Origin: Thermoplasmata archaeon
GTDB taxonomy: Archaea > Thermoplasmatota > Thermoplasmata > Thermoplasmatales > GCA-001856825
Length of the DNA stretch: 64,000 bases
Reading direction: 5' to 3'
Assembly: GCA_021817415.1 (NCBI GenBank)
Contig: JAKAUZ010000003.1
Coordinates: 124,001-188,000, forward strand
Positions 1-7,959 of the stretch are shown in pieces. Under the pieces are notes generated by a model. It was not told where the DNA came from. It did not search any database and saw nothing but the letters and a program-made list of their open reading frames with translations. A program made the position numbers and the translations under genes. Position 1 is the first letter of the stretch, and the number at the start of each line of letters is the position of its first letter.

Positions 1-102
1 ATTCATATCTTCCATATTGGAAAATTTGAATGGCTGATTACCTCTCAGGGCTATTCTACCATCCAGTGATGTCGCGAAGTTTATCCTGACAAAAGGTTTC
101 AC
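1..102 (-). CDS. RibD-type diaminopyrimidine/pyrimidine phosphate reductase, start of gene only
   Basis: The first 34 codons of a gene that runs off the left edge. The reading begins MKPFVRINFATSLDGRI, which is the characteristic opening of the RibD C-terminal / archaeal 2,5-diamino-6-ribosylamino-pyrimidinone phosphate reductase family (riboflavin pathway), where the SLDG segment lies in the NADPH-binding fold. The start is a GTG at 102-100; a TATA-like AT run (about 125-136) sits roughly 28 bases upstream, as for a leaderless transcript. It is divergent from the dehydrogenase gene at 185. The family call rests on the N-terminus only. Confidence 0.65.
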   Translation of the reverse strand, partial: MKPFVRINFATSLDGRIALRGNQPFKFSNMEDMN

Positions 103-184
103 GATTAACAATATGAGTAATGATAAAATATTTTGCTAGTTTTGAGAAGAATGGAAATTATTAACACAGAGGAAATAAGGAGTT

Positions 185-1060
185 ATGGAGAACGTAGGAT
201 TCATTGGATTGGGTAAAATGGGAGTCCCGATGGCAAAGAGGATAAAGAATGCAGGATATGACTTAATGGTATACAATAGAACAAAAGCAAAATCCGAATC
301 TCTCAAATCACTGGGATTCAAAGTCGCCAGAACACCAAAGGAGGTAGTTGAATTCAGCAAATATACCATTACTATGCTAACAGATTCAGAGGCAGTAGAA
401 CAGACCTTTTATGGATCAGACGGAATAATGAACGCTCTCGGGCCAGGTAAGACGTACATTGATATGAGTACAATATCCCCTTCAGTTTCCATGGAACTTG
501 CCAAGATTTCAGGTTCGAAGGGAGGGGAAATGCTAGATGCACCTGTGACTGGCTCAATTCCTTCCGCGGAGAATGGAGAACTCACCATAATGGTCGGCGG
601 GAAAAAAGAAACTTTCGAAAAAGCAAAAGAACTCCTCTCGACAATGGGTAAGAATGTTGTATACATCGGAGAAAACGGTTCTGGCCTCAAAATGAAACTC
701 ATTAATAATATAATTCTGGGGGGAAATATGGCGATCCTTGCAGAAGCCTTGCTTCTCGGGCAGGCAAATGGGCTAGATCCAGAACTGCAATTCAGAATAA
801 TTTCCACTGGTACTGCGCATTCAAGAGTAATGGACATGAAAAGGGAGAATATAATTAACAACTCGTTTCCATCCATGTTCAATCTTGAACATGAAGTGAA
901 GGACCTAAACTATGCAATGGAAATGGCAAGGGGACTATTGCATCCGATGGTAATAGCGTCTGAGGTCACTCAGCTTTACGAAATGGCTTTCAAGAAGGGT
1001 TTTGCTAAAAAGGATTTCTCGTCAATATATGGGGCAATTAAGTTGATGAATGAGGGTTAA
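185..1060 (+). CDS. NAD(P)-dependent beta-hydroxyacid dehydrogenase
   Basis: A 291-residue member of the 3-hydroxyisobutyrate / tartronate semialdehyde / 6-phosphogluconate dehydrogenase-like family, oxidising a beta-hydroxyacid or reducing the semialdehyde with NAD(P). The N-terminus carries the dinucleotide motif GFIGLGKMGVPMA, followed by NRT, which typically suits NADP. The substrate signature DAPVTGSIPSAENGEL lies near residue 118, and the catalytic-lysine segment GSGLKMKLINN near residue 163. Length is normal for the family. A purine-rich GGAG lies just before the ATG, so this mRNA probably has a short leader. The exact substrate cannot be read from sequence; 3-hydroxyisobutyrate, glyoxylate/succinic semialdehyde or tartronate semialdehyde are all possible. 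Confidence 0.85.
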   Translation: MENVGFIGLGKMGVPMAKRIKNAGYDLMVYNRTKAKSESLKSLGFKVARTPKEVVEFSKYTITMLTDSEAVEQTFYGSDGIMNALGPGKTYIDMSTISPSVSMELAKISGSKGGEMLDAPVTGSIPSAENGELTIMVGGKKETFEKAKELLSTMGKNVVYIGENGSGLKMKLINNIILGGNMAILAEALLLGQANGLDPELQFRIISTGTAHSRVMDMKRENIINNSFPSMFNLEHEVKDLNYAMEMARGLLHPMVIASEVTQLYEMAFKKGFAKKDFSSIYGAIKLMNEG

Positions 1061-1068
1061 GCAATATT

Positions 1069-1088
1069 TAATTAGGTCTACCTAATTA
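1069..1088. promoter_or_regulatory. Palindromic operator for the DtxR-type regulator
   Basis: A perfect 9-base inverted repeat, TAATTAGGT and ACCTAATTA, separated by CT, ends 7 bases before the ATG of the regulator gene. The half-site TTAGGT matches the half-site of the known bacterial DtxR/IdeR consensus. The palindrome covers the region where the TATA element and start site of a leaderless transcript should lie, so bound protein would block TBP/TFB or polymerase. Palindrome seen directly; role inferred. Confidence 0.75.
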
Positions 1089-1095
1089 CACATTA

Positions 1096-1719
1096 ATGAA
1101 GAACAATCTCGAAGATTACCTGTTAGTCATATGGGAAACAGATGAAAGTTTCGGGGAGGTATCAGAAAAGGAGGTTGCGACAAGACTGAATGTTTCCCTG
1201 CCGACCGCATGGGAAGTTCTTCACAAGCTGGGGGACGAAGGTCTGGTAAATGTGGACAGAAATGGAATTATTTTCACAGAGAGAGGCAAGGAATATTCGG
1301 GTACATTGATGAGGGCACATCGGATAATCGAATACTTTGCTTATTCTTTCCTGGAAATTCCTTGGGAAGAATCACATGAAGCAGTCATGTACCTTGAGCA
1401 TGGTTTTTCTGGGAAGACACTGGAGACCCTGCATAAGAATATGGGATATCCAAGTGATTGTCCTCACGGAAACCCAATTAACATCAAAGACAAAAGGAAT
1501 GAGCTTAATCTATCGGAGGTCAGCGGAGGAAGTTATGAGGTGAAAAGAGTTGTTTATGAAGAAAAGAATTTCTTAAAGGGACTTGCGGATGCAGGAAGCA
1601 AACCCGGAATGCGAATCAAGACTGGCAGGGATAATGAAAAAATCTGGATCCAGGGGGAGAATGGAGAATTCACATTTGATAAAAGCAAAGCAGATGGAAT
1701 CAGAGTACACCCGAAATGA
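1096..1719 (+). CDS. DtxR/MntR-family metal-dependent transcriptional regulator
   Basis: A 207-residue regulator. Residues 1-60 form the winged helix (LEDYLLVIW, SLPTAWEVLHKLGDEGLV), residues about 65-130 the metal-binding dimerisation domain (RAHRIIEYF, WEESHEAVMYLEH, CPHGNPI, holding the usual His/Glu/Cys ligands), and the rest a FeoA/SH3-like domain. The family senses Fe2+ or Mn2+ and represses uptake genes. The following NRAMP gene overlaps its stop by four bases (ATGA), so the two are co-expressed, and the palindrome just upstream suggests autoregulation. Whether iron or manganese is the physiological ligand cannot be told from sequence. Confidence 0.92.
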   Translation: MKNNLEDYLLVIWETDESFGEVSEKEVATRLNVSLPTAWEVLHKLGDEGLVNVDRNGIIFTERGKEYSGTLMRAHRIIEYFAYSFLEIPWEESHEAVMYLEHGFSGKTLETLHKNMGYPSDCPHGNPINIKDKRNELNLSEVSGGSYEVKRVVYEEKNFLKGLADAGSKPGMRIKTGRDNEKIWIQGENGEFTFDKSKADGIRVHPK

Positions 1720-2915
1720 ATAAGAAAATAATCAAGCTAATCCCGATGCTTGGGCCCGGATGGATAGTGATGATGGCTGACATGGATGCTCCCAGCGCTA
1801 TTACCGCTATTCAATCAGGCGCTCAGTTTCAAGGACACCTTATCATCTTTCTAATCATCTTGATATTTCCTTTATTCCTTGTGCAGGACACGGCATCCAG
1901 AGTTGGAGCAGTAACAGGCAAGACGCTGGGGAAGATTGCTACAGAAAATTTCGGCCACGCCTGGACAGTTTTTGCAGTTTCAGGGAGTGCAATCATTGAC
2001 TTCGCTGCTTACGTTGGAGAATTTGCTGGAATTGCAGTGGCAGGGCTTATACTGGGCATTCCTGTGATATACACGGTACTAGCCATTCTAGCTCTTCACA
2101 CAATAATCGCTCTGGCTGGACTTTACAAGAAAATTGAGGCCTTCCTTGTTGGTTTGGGGATGCTCCTATTTCTATTCGTTATTATCGACTTCTTCATCCA
2201 TCCAGGCAATGTGTCAATAGGTAATTTCAGTCCATTTATTGGAAAACCTTCCTTCCTCTATCTGATTGCCGCTAATATAGGTGCAGTTATAATGCCGTGG
2301 ATGCTCTTCTTCCATCAGGCCGCTGATGTCGACAGAGGACTGACAATGAATGAAATGAAAAGGGAATCGAAAGGGTCTCTAATTGGTGCTGTAGTATCAG
2401 AGATACTGATGATTTCAATTGTCATTTTTTCATGGAAACTTGCAAAGGATGGAATGATAGATGGATCTTCTGTGCAGGCAGTTGCATCATCCCTTGGTCA
2501 ATTAATCGGTCCCATTGGACCAATAATATTTGCGGTAGCCTTGGGCACAGCTGGCCTGTTGGCAATGTTTGTAATATCGATGAGCATGTCATATTCCATT
2601 TCTGACGCTCTCAAAATTAAGGGTAGTTTCAATGTCAAACCAATGAAAGGAAAATTATTTTACGTAATTTATTTCACCGAGATCATACCTGCTGGAATCC
2701 TTACATTATTGTATTCAAATCTGATCAATCTGGCACTCACAGTCATGGTCTTAAGCTCGATGGCTCTGGTATTACCTCTCCTGACCGTCATAAGGGTAGC
2801 TTCAAACAAAGAAATCATGGGAAAACACGTAATAAGCAGGGTCAGAACAGTCTCTCTCTACGTTATAATGATTTTATCATTTGCTGCAGGGCTGATATCC
2901 ATAATCACTGGTTAA
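1716..2915 (+). CDS. NRAMP-family divalent metal transporter
   Basis: A 399-residue membrane protein with about 11 hydrophobic segments, translationally coupled to the DtxR-type regulator. NRAMP proteins import Mn2+, Fe2+ and related ions with protons. The TM1 metal site, canonically MDPGN, here reads MDAPS (D24 kept, Asn replaced by S27), and the TM6 site, canonically MPH, reads MPW (M193 kept). The Asp and the Met ligands are therefore present but the Asn and His are not. Similar MPW-type sequences occur among archaeal relatives, to my recollection. Operon context favours regulated Mn or Fe uptake; the altered site leaves the selectivity open (Mg-type NRAMP relatives also deviate here). Confidence 0.88.
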   Translation: MNKKIIKLIPMLGPGWIVMMADMDAPSAITAIQSGAQFQGHLIIFLIILIFPLFLVQDTASRVGAVTGKTLGKIATENFGHAWTVFAVSGSAIIDFAAYVGEFAGIAVAGLILGIPVIYTVLAILALHTIIALAGLYKKIEAFLVGLGMLLFLFVIIDFFIHPGNVSIGNFSPFIGKPSFLYLIAANIGAVIMPWMLFFHQAADVDRGLTMNEMKRESKGSLIGAVVSEILMISIVIFSWKLAKDGMIDGSSVQAVASSLGQLIGPIGPIIFAVALGTAGLLAMFVISMSMSYSISDALKIKGSFNVKPMKGKLFYVIYFTEIIPAGILTLLYSNLINLALTVMVLSSMALVLPLLTVIRVASNKEIMGKHVISRVRTVSLYVIMILSFAAGLISIITG

Positions 2916-3033
2916 GGACCAGGGAGACTTTCCTTGTGCATACAACTATGCAGCCACTGAACTCTACAATGAGGAATGCTTGAATTGATCTCAGTTAAGG
3001 AAATGTAATTATATCGTTCATCAATGATTACCT

Positions 3034-4368
3034 ATGATCGTTTCTCCTTTGGACTACAGATACGGGAGAGAAGAGGCAAGAAGGATTTTCACGGAAGAAG
3101 GGAGACTTCAGTACATGCTGACCGTCGAATCTAAGATTGCAGAGGCAGAATCAGAGATTGGGCTGATTCCGAGAGAAGATGCAGAGGAAATAGGAAAGAA
3201 ATCAACCACTGAATTTGTGAAACCTGAAAGAGTGAAGGAAATTGAAAAGGAGATAGGGCACGACGTCATGGCTATGGTGAAAGCACTTTCAGAGGTTTCG
3301 GGGGAAAGTGGAAGGTACGTGCACCTGGGGGCGACATCCAATGACATCAACGACACGGCGACAGCCCTTCAACTGAAGGATTTTTACGAGATTCTTGAAA
3401 ACGACCTATTCAGACTTGGTGAAGCTCTTGCTGCGTTAGCAACCAAGTACAAGGAGACAGTAATGATAGGAAGGACTCATGGCCAACATGCGCTACCAAT
3501 AACTTTCGGGCTCAAAAATGCGGTTTATCTCAGCGAGATCATGAGACATATTGATCGTCTGAACGACTCAAGAAAAAGAGTTCTGGTAGGAAAATTCATG
3601 GGAGCGGTAGGAACAGGGGCTGCCCTGGGAGAAAATTCAATCAAGGTGCAGGAACTGGTGATGAATCGATTAGGAATAGGTTCTGAAGAGGGGCCTACCC
3701 AACTGGTGGGAAGGGATAGATATATAGAATATGTGTCCGTACTGTCTTCCATAGCTACCACTCTTGAAAAATTTGCAACAGAGATCAGGAACCTTCAACG
3801 ACCAGAGATCGATGAGGTACAGGAGCCCTTCGATGAGGAAAAACAGGTAGGATCCAGCACGATGGCCCAGAAAATGAACCCAGTAGTCTCCGAGAATATC
3901 GCATCCCTTGCGAGAGTGATTCGGGGCTTCATCACCCCCATGCACGAATCCGCAATTTTGTGGCATGAGAGGGACCTGACAAACAGCGCATCAGAGAGAT
4001 TCATCATACCTTACACTTCAATTTTGCTTGATGACATACTTAACAAGATGGCATGGGTTTTTGAAAATTTGAAAGTCAGGCCAGAGAAAATGTTGCAGAA
4101 TTTGATGTCTGACGACCTGATACTGGGAGAGGCCTATATAATGAACCTAGTGGGGGCGGGTTATTCAAGACAGGACGCACACGAAATCGTCAGGAAGGGA
4201 TCCATGGAAGCAAGGAGGAGTGGAATGAAATTGAAATCGGTAATTGAAAAATCAATAGGTAAGCCTCTGGAAGTATTGGACCCAAAAAGTTACATCGGAA
4301 ACTCAGTGAAGATTACAGAAGATGCTGTCAGGAGTTTTAAGAAAAGAAAAAGATTTAAACAGTCATGA
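3034..4368 (+). CDS. purB: Adenylosuccinate lyase
   Basis: A 444-residue enzyme of the fumarase/aspartase superfamily that releases fumarate from SAICAR and adenylosuccinate in purine synthesis. It opens with SPLDYRYGREEARRIF, has the conserved HLGATSNDINDT and GRTHGQHALPITFG segments with the catalytic histidine, and carries the superfamily signature GSSTMAQKMNP near residue 275 on the flexible catalytic loop. Length fits the short archaeal PurB type. It stands alone, with an AT-rich element (about 3007-3015) some 25 bases before the ATG and a membrane-protein gene 15 bases downstream. Confidence 0.95.
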   Translation: MIVSPLDYRYGREEARRIFTEEGRLQYMLTVESKIAEAESEIGLIPREDAEEIGKKSTTEFVKPERVKEIEKEIGHDVMAMVKALSEVSGESGRYVHLGATSNDINDTATALQLKDFYEILENDLFRLGEALAALATKYKETVMIGRTHGQHALPITFGLKNAVYLSEIMRHIDRLNDSRKRVLVGKFMGAVGTGAALGENSIKVQELVMNRLGIGSEEGPTQLVGRDRYIEYVSVLSSIATTLEKFATEIRNLQRPEIDEVQEPFDEEKQVGSSTMAQKMNPVVSENIASLARVIRGFITPMHESAILWHERDLTNSASERFIIPYTSILLDDILNKMAWVFENLKVRPEKMLQNLMSDDLILGEAYIMNLVGAGYSRQDAHEIVRKGSMEARRSGMKLKSVIEKSIGKPLEVLDPKSYIGNSVKITEDAVRSFKKRKRFKQS

Positions 4369-4383
4369 GTCTTATACAAGTGA

Positions 4384-5142
4384 ATGGGAGCACTTGAAAT
4401 AGACCTTGAAATAATAAAGGAAATAAATAGACGATTCCTGATAAAGACCGTTGCCTACGTGGTAATGTTGGTGGGAATAATAGTGGAGCTTGGTCTGGTT
4501 TTCTATTTCACGATTAGTCAGGGGATACCATTCACTTTTGATTCTTTCCCGTTAATGATAGTGATATTTGCAATTTCTGCGTGGTTAATCTTGGTGCTCC
4601 TGCTATACCAGATGATGGACATAAGAAATGGAGAAGGATCGGTAAACATTGATATCAAGAACAGGTTCAATAAAGTTATTAAATCCAGATCAAGAAAATT
4701 TCTTATAATTTTCATCGCACTTCTGTTTGCATCGGTCATTATTGGAGCAGTTGGGAATCATAGTTTCAGCGAAGAATTCAATATTGGTACGGGGCAAGTA
4801 CACTATTTCTCAGGTTCAAGCTTCTTTGGCGCACAGACTGTGTATAGCATTGGAATTGCAGGAAACGGAAATGTGTTGATTTACCAAAATGGGAGTTCCA
4901 TTCCACTTTACCAAATATCTGTCTCAGGCTGGTTCCAGATCAATCAGACGCTCCAGCCAGGATACTACTGGATAAAGGCCAGTACTGGAAATTTTGTCGT
5001 TCATCTGTATAAGAGTGCAGACATTTTGAACTTCATAGTCTCAGTATCGTCATCAATTGGTGGTATCATTGAGGCTACGGTCATACCAATCATTGGTTCA
5101 AACAGAATAAACAATGTTTCAAGAGCCACAAACAATTCGTAG
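4384..5142 (+). CDS. Polytopic membrane protein with an extracytoplasmic beta-rich segment
   Basis: A 252-residue protein I do not recognise. Hydrophobic segments lie at about 20-42, 55-78 and 104-122, followed by a Gly/Ser/Asn-rich hydrophilic stretch of about 90 residues (GTGQVHYFSG, QNGSSIP) with NxS/T sequons and the look of an outside beta domain, then a weaker hydrophobic stretch near 218-240. It starts 15 bases after purB and may be cotranscribed with it. A hairpin plus T-run follows the stop. No functional motif is visible. Confidence 0.75.
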   Translation: MGALEIDLEIIKEINRRFLIKTVAYVVMLVGIIVELGLVFYFTISQGIPFTFDSFPLMIVIFAISAWLILVLLLYQMMDIRNGEGSVNIDIKNRFNKVIKSRSRKFLIIFIALLFASVIIGAVGNHSFSEEFNIGTGQVHYFSGSSFFGAQTVYSIGIAGNGNVLIYQNGSSIPLYQISVSGWFQINQTLQPGYYWIKASTGNFVVHLYKSADILNFIVSVSSSIGGIIEATVIPIIGSNRINNVSRATNNS

Positions 5143-5149
5143 GGGTTCT

Positions 5150-5180
5150 CCACATCATAAGTGGAAACAACAGTTTTTTT
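5150..5180 (+). terminator. Short hairpin followed by a T-run
   Basis: CCAC and GTGG arms (5150-5153, 5161-5164) around a seven-base loop are followed by a run of seven T (5174-5180), directly after the membrane-protein stop at 5142. Archaeal termination depends mainly on the T-run; the hairpin is weak. Confidence 0.5.
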
Positions 5181-5288
5181 AAAATAATGGTGAATCTTCA
5201 TCCTTCCATTGCCATAATTCGGCAAATCACTCTTTCATTATGTCCTGGGCAAATAATCGCCCAGTAGAATTGTAGTATTAGCCTATAA

Positions 5289-5307
5289 CGAGCGGGTATC
5301 GAGCGGG
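5289..5307. repeat. Tandem CGAGCGGG direct repeat, 11-base phase
   Basis: CGAGCGGG occurs at 5289-5296 and again at 5300-5307, one helical turn apart, in otherwise AT-rich DNA about 65 bases before the start of the small Cys-rich gene. The phasing is what an activator or repressor dimer site would show. There is also a perfect CTGGGC/GCCCAG hairpin at 5245-5264 with an eight-base loop. Function unknown. Confidence 0.35.
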
Positions 5308-5371
5308 GTAATCGTTTAAACTTGCCGCAAGATACAAAATATCTATAAGAACAATAGTTATGGTAAATTGA

Positions 5372-5590
5372 ATGGAATCTGTAGGCAGATACTGTTATTT
5401 CAATTTCAAGGGGGAATGCTATTTCGTGAGAAATGATCCATCCAAATGTACCCTTTGCCCAAACTTCATTTCTTATAAAAAGGAAGCCCTGGAATACTCG
5501 GAATCGGACAGCTTACCCATAGACTATTTTGATTTGATTATCAATAAAGGAAATGGAAATTATTTTCAGGAAACATTATCTAGATTCTAG
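5372..5590 (+). CDS. Small cysteine-containing protein, unknown function
   Basis: A 72-residue ORF, MESVGRYCYFNFKGECYF, with four cysteines (C8, C16, C26, C29) in a C-x7-C-x9-C-x2-C arrangement that could hold zinc or an Fe-S centre. A TATA-like stretch (AAAATATCTATAAG, about 5337-5350) lies some 25-30 bases before the ATG, supporting real transcription. Its last 11 bases overlap the end of the converging site-2 protease gene. I recognise no family. The even codon use and the promoter argue that it is real, but it could be spurious. Confidence 0.55.
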   Translation: MESVGRYCYFNFKGECYFVRNDPSKCTLCPNFISYKKEALEYSESDSLPIDYFDLIINKGNGNYFQETLSRF

Positions 5591-7115
5591 GTATCACCAG
5601 CTGCCAAACAATAAGGAACAGTACCGCAAGCCCTACAAATGCGACAATTGAATTCCTCAGTTTCTGGTTCTTTTGCAAAAATGGTATATTAAGCAAAACA
5701 TATCCTCCGTCTAGGGGCACTAGCGGAAGAATATTTGTAAGTCCCAATGCAAAGTTCAACCAGAAGAGCCAGTAGGATAGGTACTCTAGATTGAGAACTA
5801 TAGGACTGGCAATCAACGAACTCTGGAGAACTGAAGGCAGTGGCATCTCATAATAGAATGGAAGTCCCAGGTAGTAAAAGATCGCAAGGACCCCTGAACT
5901 GAGAGGATTCCTTATGGTATTTAAATAAGCATTCTGGTCAAAAGGCGATATTCCCAGCAAGTCCACTTGAACTCCCAAGAAAGGATAACTTCTTGGCACT
6001 CCTGGGTTTGAACTCCCAATGGAGATCAGATAGTTGTACTTGGAGGCCAAAGTGACGTTGTATGAATGATATGATGAATTATAAAGCGATGTAATTGTGA
6101 CCTCCTGCCCTGCCTTGTAATTTGAAAGAACGTTTTCAAAAGTGCTCAAATTTGTTATGCTCTTTCCTCCGATTGTGAGTACAATGCTTCCGACCTCTAT
6201 TCCGGCATCACTTGCAGGATAACCTCCTACGACGCCAACTATGTATACCCCATATATAGTAGTTTCATGCAACAATTTACCATCTCGAATAACCGAGATG
6301 GGCACAATAGAGCCGGGTGTAAGTGACATCGACATAAGGGCAGAAACGCTCTCTATAGACACATTATTGACAGATTGAATTATGTCCCCTGGCCTTAGAG
6401 CTGGATTAATTGATGATTGCACTGGAGCACCATTTGCAGGGACTATTGAATACGCAAGCAGAAGTGCAATGACTATGAAAATTGCAGCCAGTGTCAGATT
6501 CATTCCGGGTCCTGCTGCAAAAACCTTCCCCCTGACTTTAGGCTCTCTCTGTTTCATAACTTCTTCGTCAGGTTCCACAAATGCACCGACGGGTATTATG
6601 AACCAGAGGATGCCCGTGCTCCTTAAGGGTATATCCGATCTTCGTGCAGCGATCCCGTGAGAGATCTCGTGGAGAGCAACTGCAACTATCAACCCGACAA
6701 CTCCATACCCAATGGGGATTACAGGATTGATCCCTGGGAGTGCAAGAGCATAAGAGAGTGGGACTGCAGAACTCTTGGGGATTGAAAGAATCAAGAAAGC
6801 TTCCCATATGAGCAGTATCACTGTAAGAATGCCAAATACCGGCACTGCATAATAAAAGAATGAAACAAAATAGTCCCAGAATTTTGTCCTTGAAACCTTA
6901 TCGATCGTTCTGATTCCAGCCTGAGTTTTGATTAATAAGGCTGGTCCGTATGGTGCAAAGTACTTTTTACCTACCCTGATTGCGATGACATATATCACTA
7001 TCCAGATCGCAATAAGAATTACTATAATATCTAGCCAGGACACGTTCCCGTATTGGAACTCATCTAATAACAATTGCCTAGCCGGACTAAACAACTCATA
7101 AATATAGAGGGACAA
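5580..7115 (-). CDS. Site-2 protease (M50) membrane metalloprotease with PDZ domain
   Basis: A protein of about 511 residues with roughly six to seven membrane segments. The zinc motif HEISHGIAARR lies near residue 168 and the second active-site motif LDGG near residue 471, within NILPLVPLDGGYVLLN. Between them is a PDZ-like region (GSIVLTIGGKSI, DAGIEVG). Site-2 proteases cleave transmembrane substrates, usually after a first cut, in membrane signalling. No ATG is available: the N-terminus shown uses TTG at 7115, only nine bases from the divergent OsmC start, so a TTG a few codons further in is equally possible. Substrate unknown. Confidence 0.88.
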   Translation of the reverse strand: MSLYIYELFSPARQLLLDEFQYGNVSWLDIIVILIAIWIVIYVIAIRVGKKYFAPYGPALLIKTQAGIRTIDKVSRTKFWDYFVSFFYYAVPVFGILTVILLIWEAFLILSIPKSSAVPLSYALALPGINPVIPIGYGVVGLIVAVALHEISHGIAARRSDIPLRSTGILWFIIPVGAFVEPDEEVMKQREPKVRGKVFAAGPGMNLTLAAIFIVIALLLAYSIVPANGAPVQSSINPALRPGDIIQSVNNVSIESVSALMSMSLTPGSIVPISVIRDGKLLHETTIYGVYIVGVVGGYPASDAGIEVGSIVLTIGGKSITNLSTFENVLSNYKAGQEVTITSLYNSSYHSYNVTLASKYNYLISIGSSNPGVPRSYPFLGVQVDLLGISPFDQNAYLNTIRNPLSSGVLAIFYYLGLPFYYEMPLPSVLQSSLIASPIVLNLEYLSYWLFWLNFALGLTNILPLVPLDGGYVLLNIPFLQKNQKLRNSIVAFVGLAVLFLIVWQLVIPRI

Positions 7116-7124
7116 TCAAGGTCA

Positions 7125-7541
7125 ATGCAAGCCAGTGTTAAGTGGGTCAGCGGATTAACATTCGTCTCCAAGGGAGAGTCAGGCCATTCAATTGTTATGG
7201 ACTCTGCATCGACAAGGGAAGAACAGACGGCTTCGTCTCCAACAGAATTGCTTCTACAGGCGCTATGTGGATGCACAGCCATGGACGTGATCTCCATTCT
7301 GAAAAAGATGAAAGAGCCAGTCGAAGGATTTGAGGTGAAAGCCGAAGGAATCAGGGCCACTGAACACCCAAAAGTGATAACTGATATTAAACTGGAATAT
7401 ATAGTGAAGGGCAATATCAACCACGAGAATCTTGACAAGGCAGTCTCTCTTAGCCAGGAAAAATACTGCAACATATCGATAATCCTGAAGAGGGGAGGAG
7501 TAAGATTTGAAGTAATAAAAACTGTGCAGCAACAAGATTAA
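7125..7541 (+). CDS. OsmC/Ohr-family protein
   Basis: A 138-residue OsmC-like protein (MQASVKWVSGLTFVSKGESG ...), a family of thiol peroxidases acting on organic hydroperoxides or of related redox proteins. The helix segment SSPTELLLQALCGCTAMDVISIL contains the conserved Cys (CGC) and the C-terminus has the second expected cysteine region (EKYCNISIIL). I choose the ATG at 7125 rather than the upstream in-frame start at 7074 because family members begin here and a TATA element (ATAAATATAG, 7098-7107) lies about 22-25 bases before it. That promoter lies inside the start of the divergent protease gene. Confidence 0.88.
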   Translation: MQASVKWVSGLTFVSKGESGHSIVMDSASTREEQTASSPTELLLQALCGCTAMDVISILKKMKEPVEGFEVKAEGIRATEHPKVITDIKLEYIVKGNINHENLDKAVSLSQEKYCNISIILKRGGVRFEVIKTVQQQD

Positions 7542-7572
7542 ATAACGCACTAACTTTAACCTTGGATAAATC

Positions 7573-7959
7573 ATGAGCTGGCAAGATCAAGAGGTCAGAG
7601 AACTCAAGGAAAATAAGTACATTCTCATAGATGATGAACCATGCAAGATTGTAGAGATTACTACGTCGAAACCAGGGAAGCATGGTGAAGCAAAAGCCAG
7701 GATAGTAGCTATAGGATTATTTGAAGGTCAAAAGAAGAGCGTTGTATATCCAACTAAGCATAAAGTTAAGGTGCCAATTATTGAGAAAAAAACGGCTCAA
7801 GTTTTGAGCATTTCTCAGAACGAAGCACTTTTCATGGATATGGAAACATATGAACAATTCAATCTTGCGATACCTGAAGAATTCAAGGACAAAGTGAAGA
7901 GCGGGATAGAAGTAGAATACTGGGAGTCTATGGGGAAAAGAAAGTTGATGAGGGCGTAA
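7573..7959 (+). CDS. Translation factor aIF5A (hypusine-containing)
   Basis: A 128-residue aIF5A. The hypusination loop reads [13 protein letters not shown] with K36 as the modified lysine; the KOW-like N-domain precedes it and an OB-fold follows. The factor promotes peptide-bond formation at stalled ribosomes after deoxyhypusine synthase transfers an aminobutyl group from spermidine. The next gene, agmatinase, starts immediately after its stop codon with no gap, so a polyamine-synthesis enzyme is co-transcribed with the protein that needs the polyamine. Length and sequence are typical. Confidence 0.97.
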   Translation: MSWQDQEVRELKENKYILIDDEPCKIVEITTSKPGKHGEAKARIVAIGLFEGQKKSVVYPTKHKVKVPIIEKKTAQVLSISQNEALFMDMETYEQFNLAIPEEFKDKVKSGIEVEYWESMGKRKLMRA

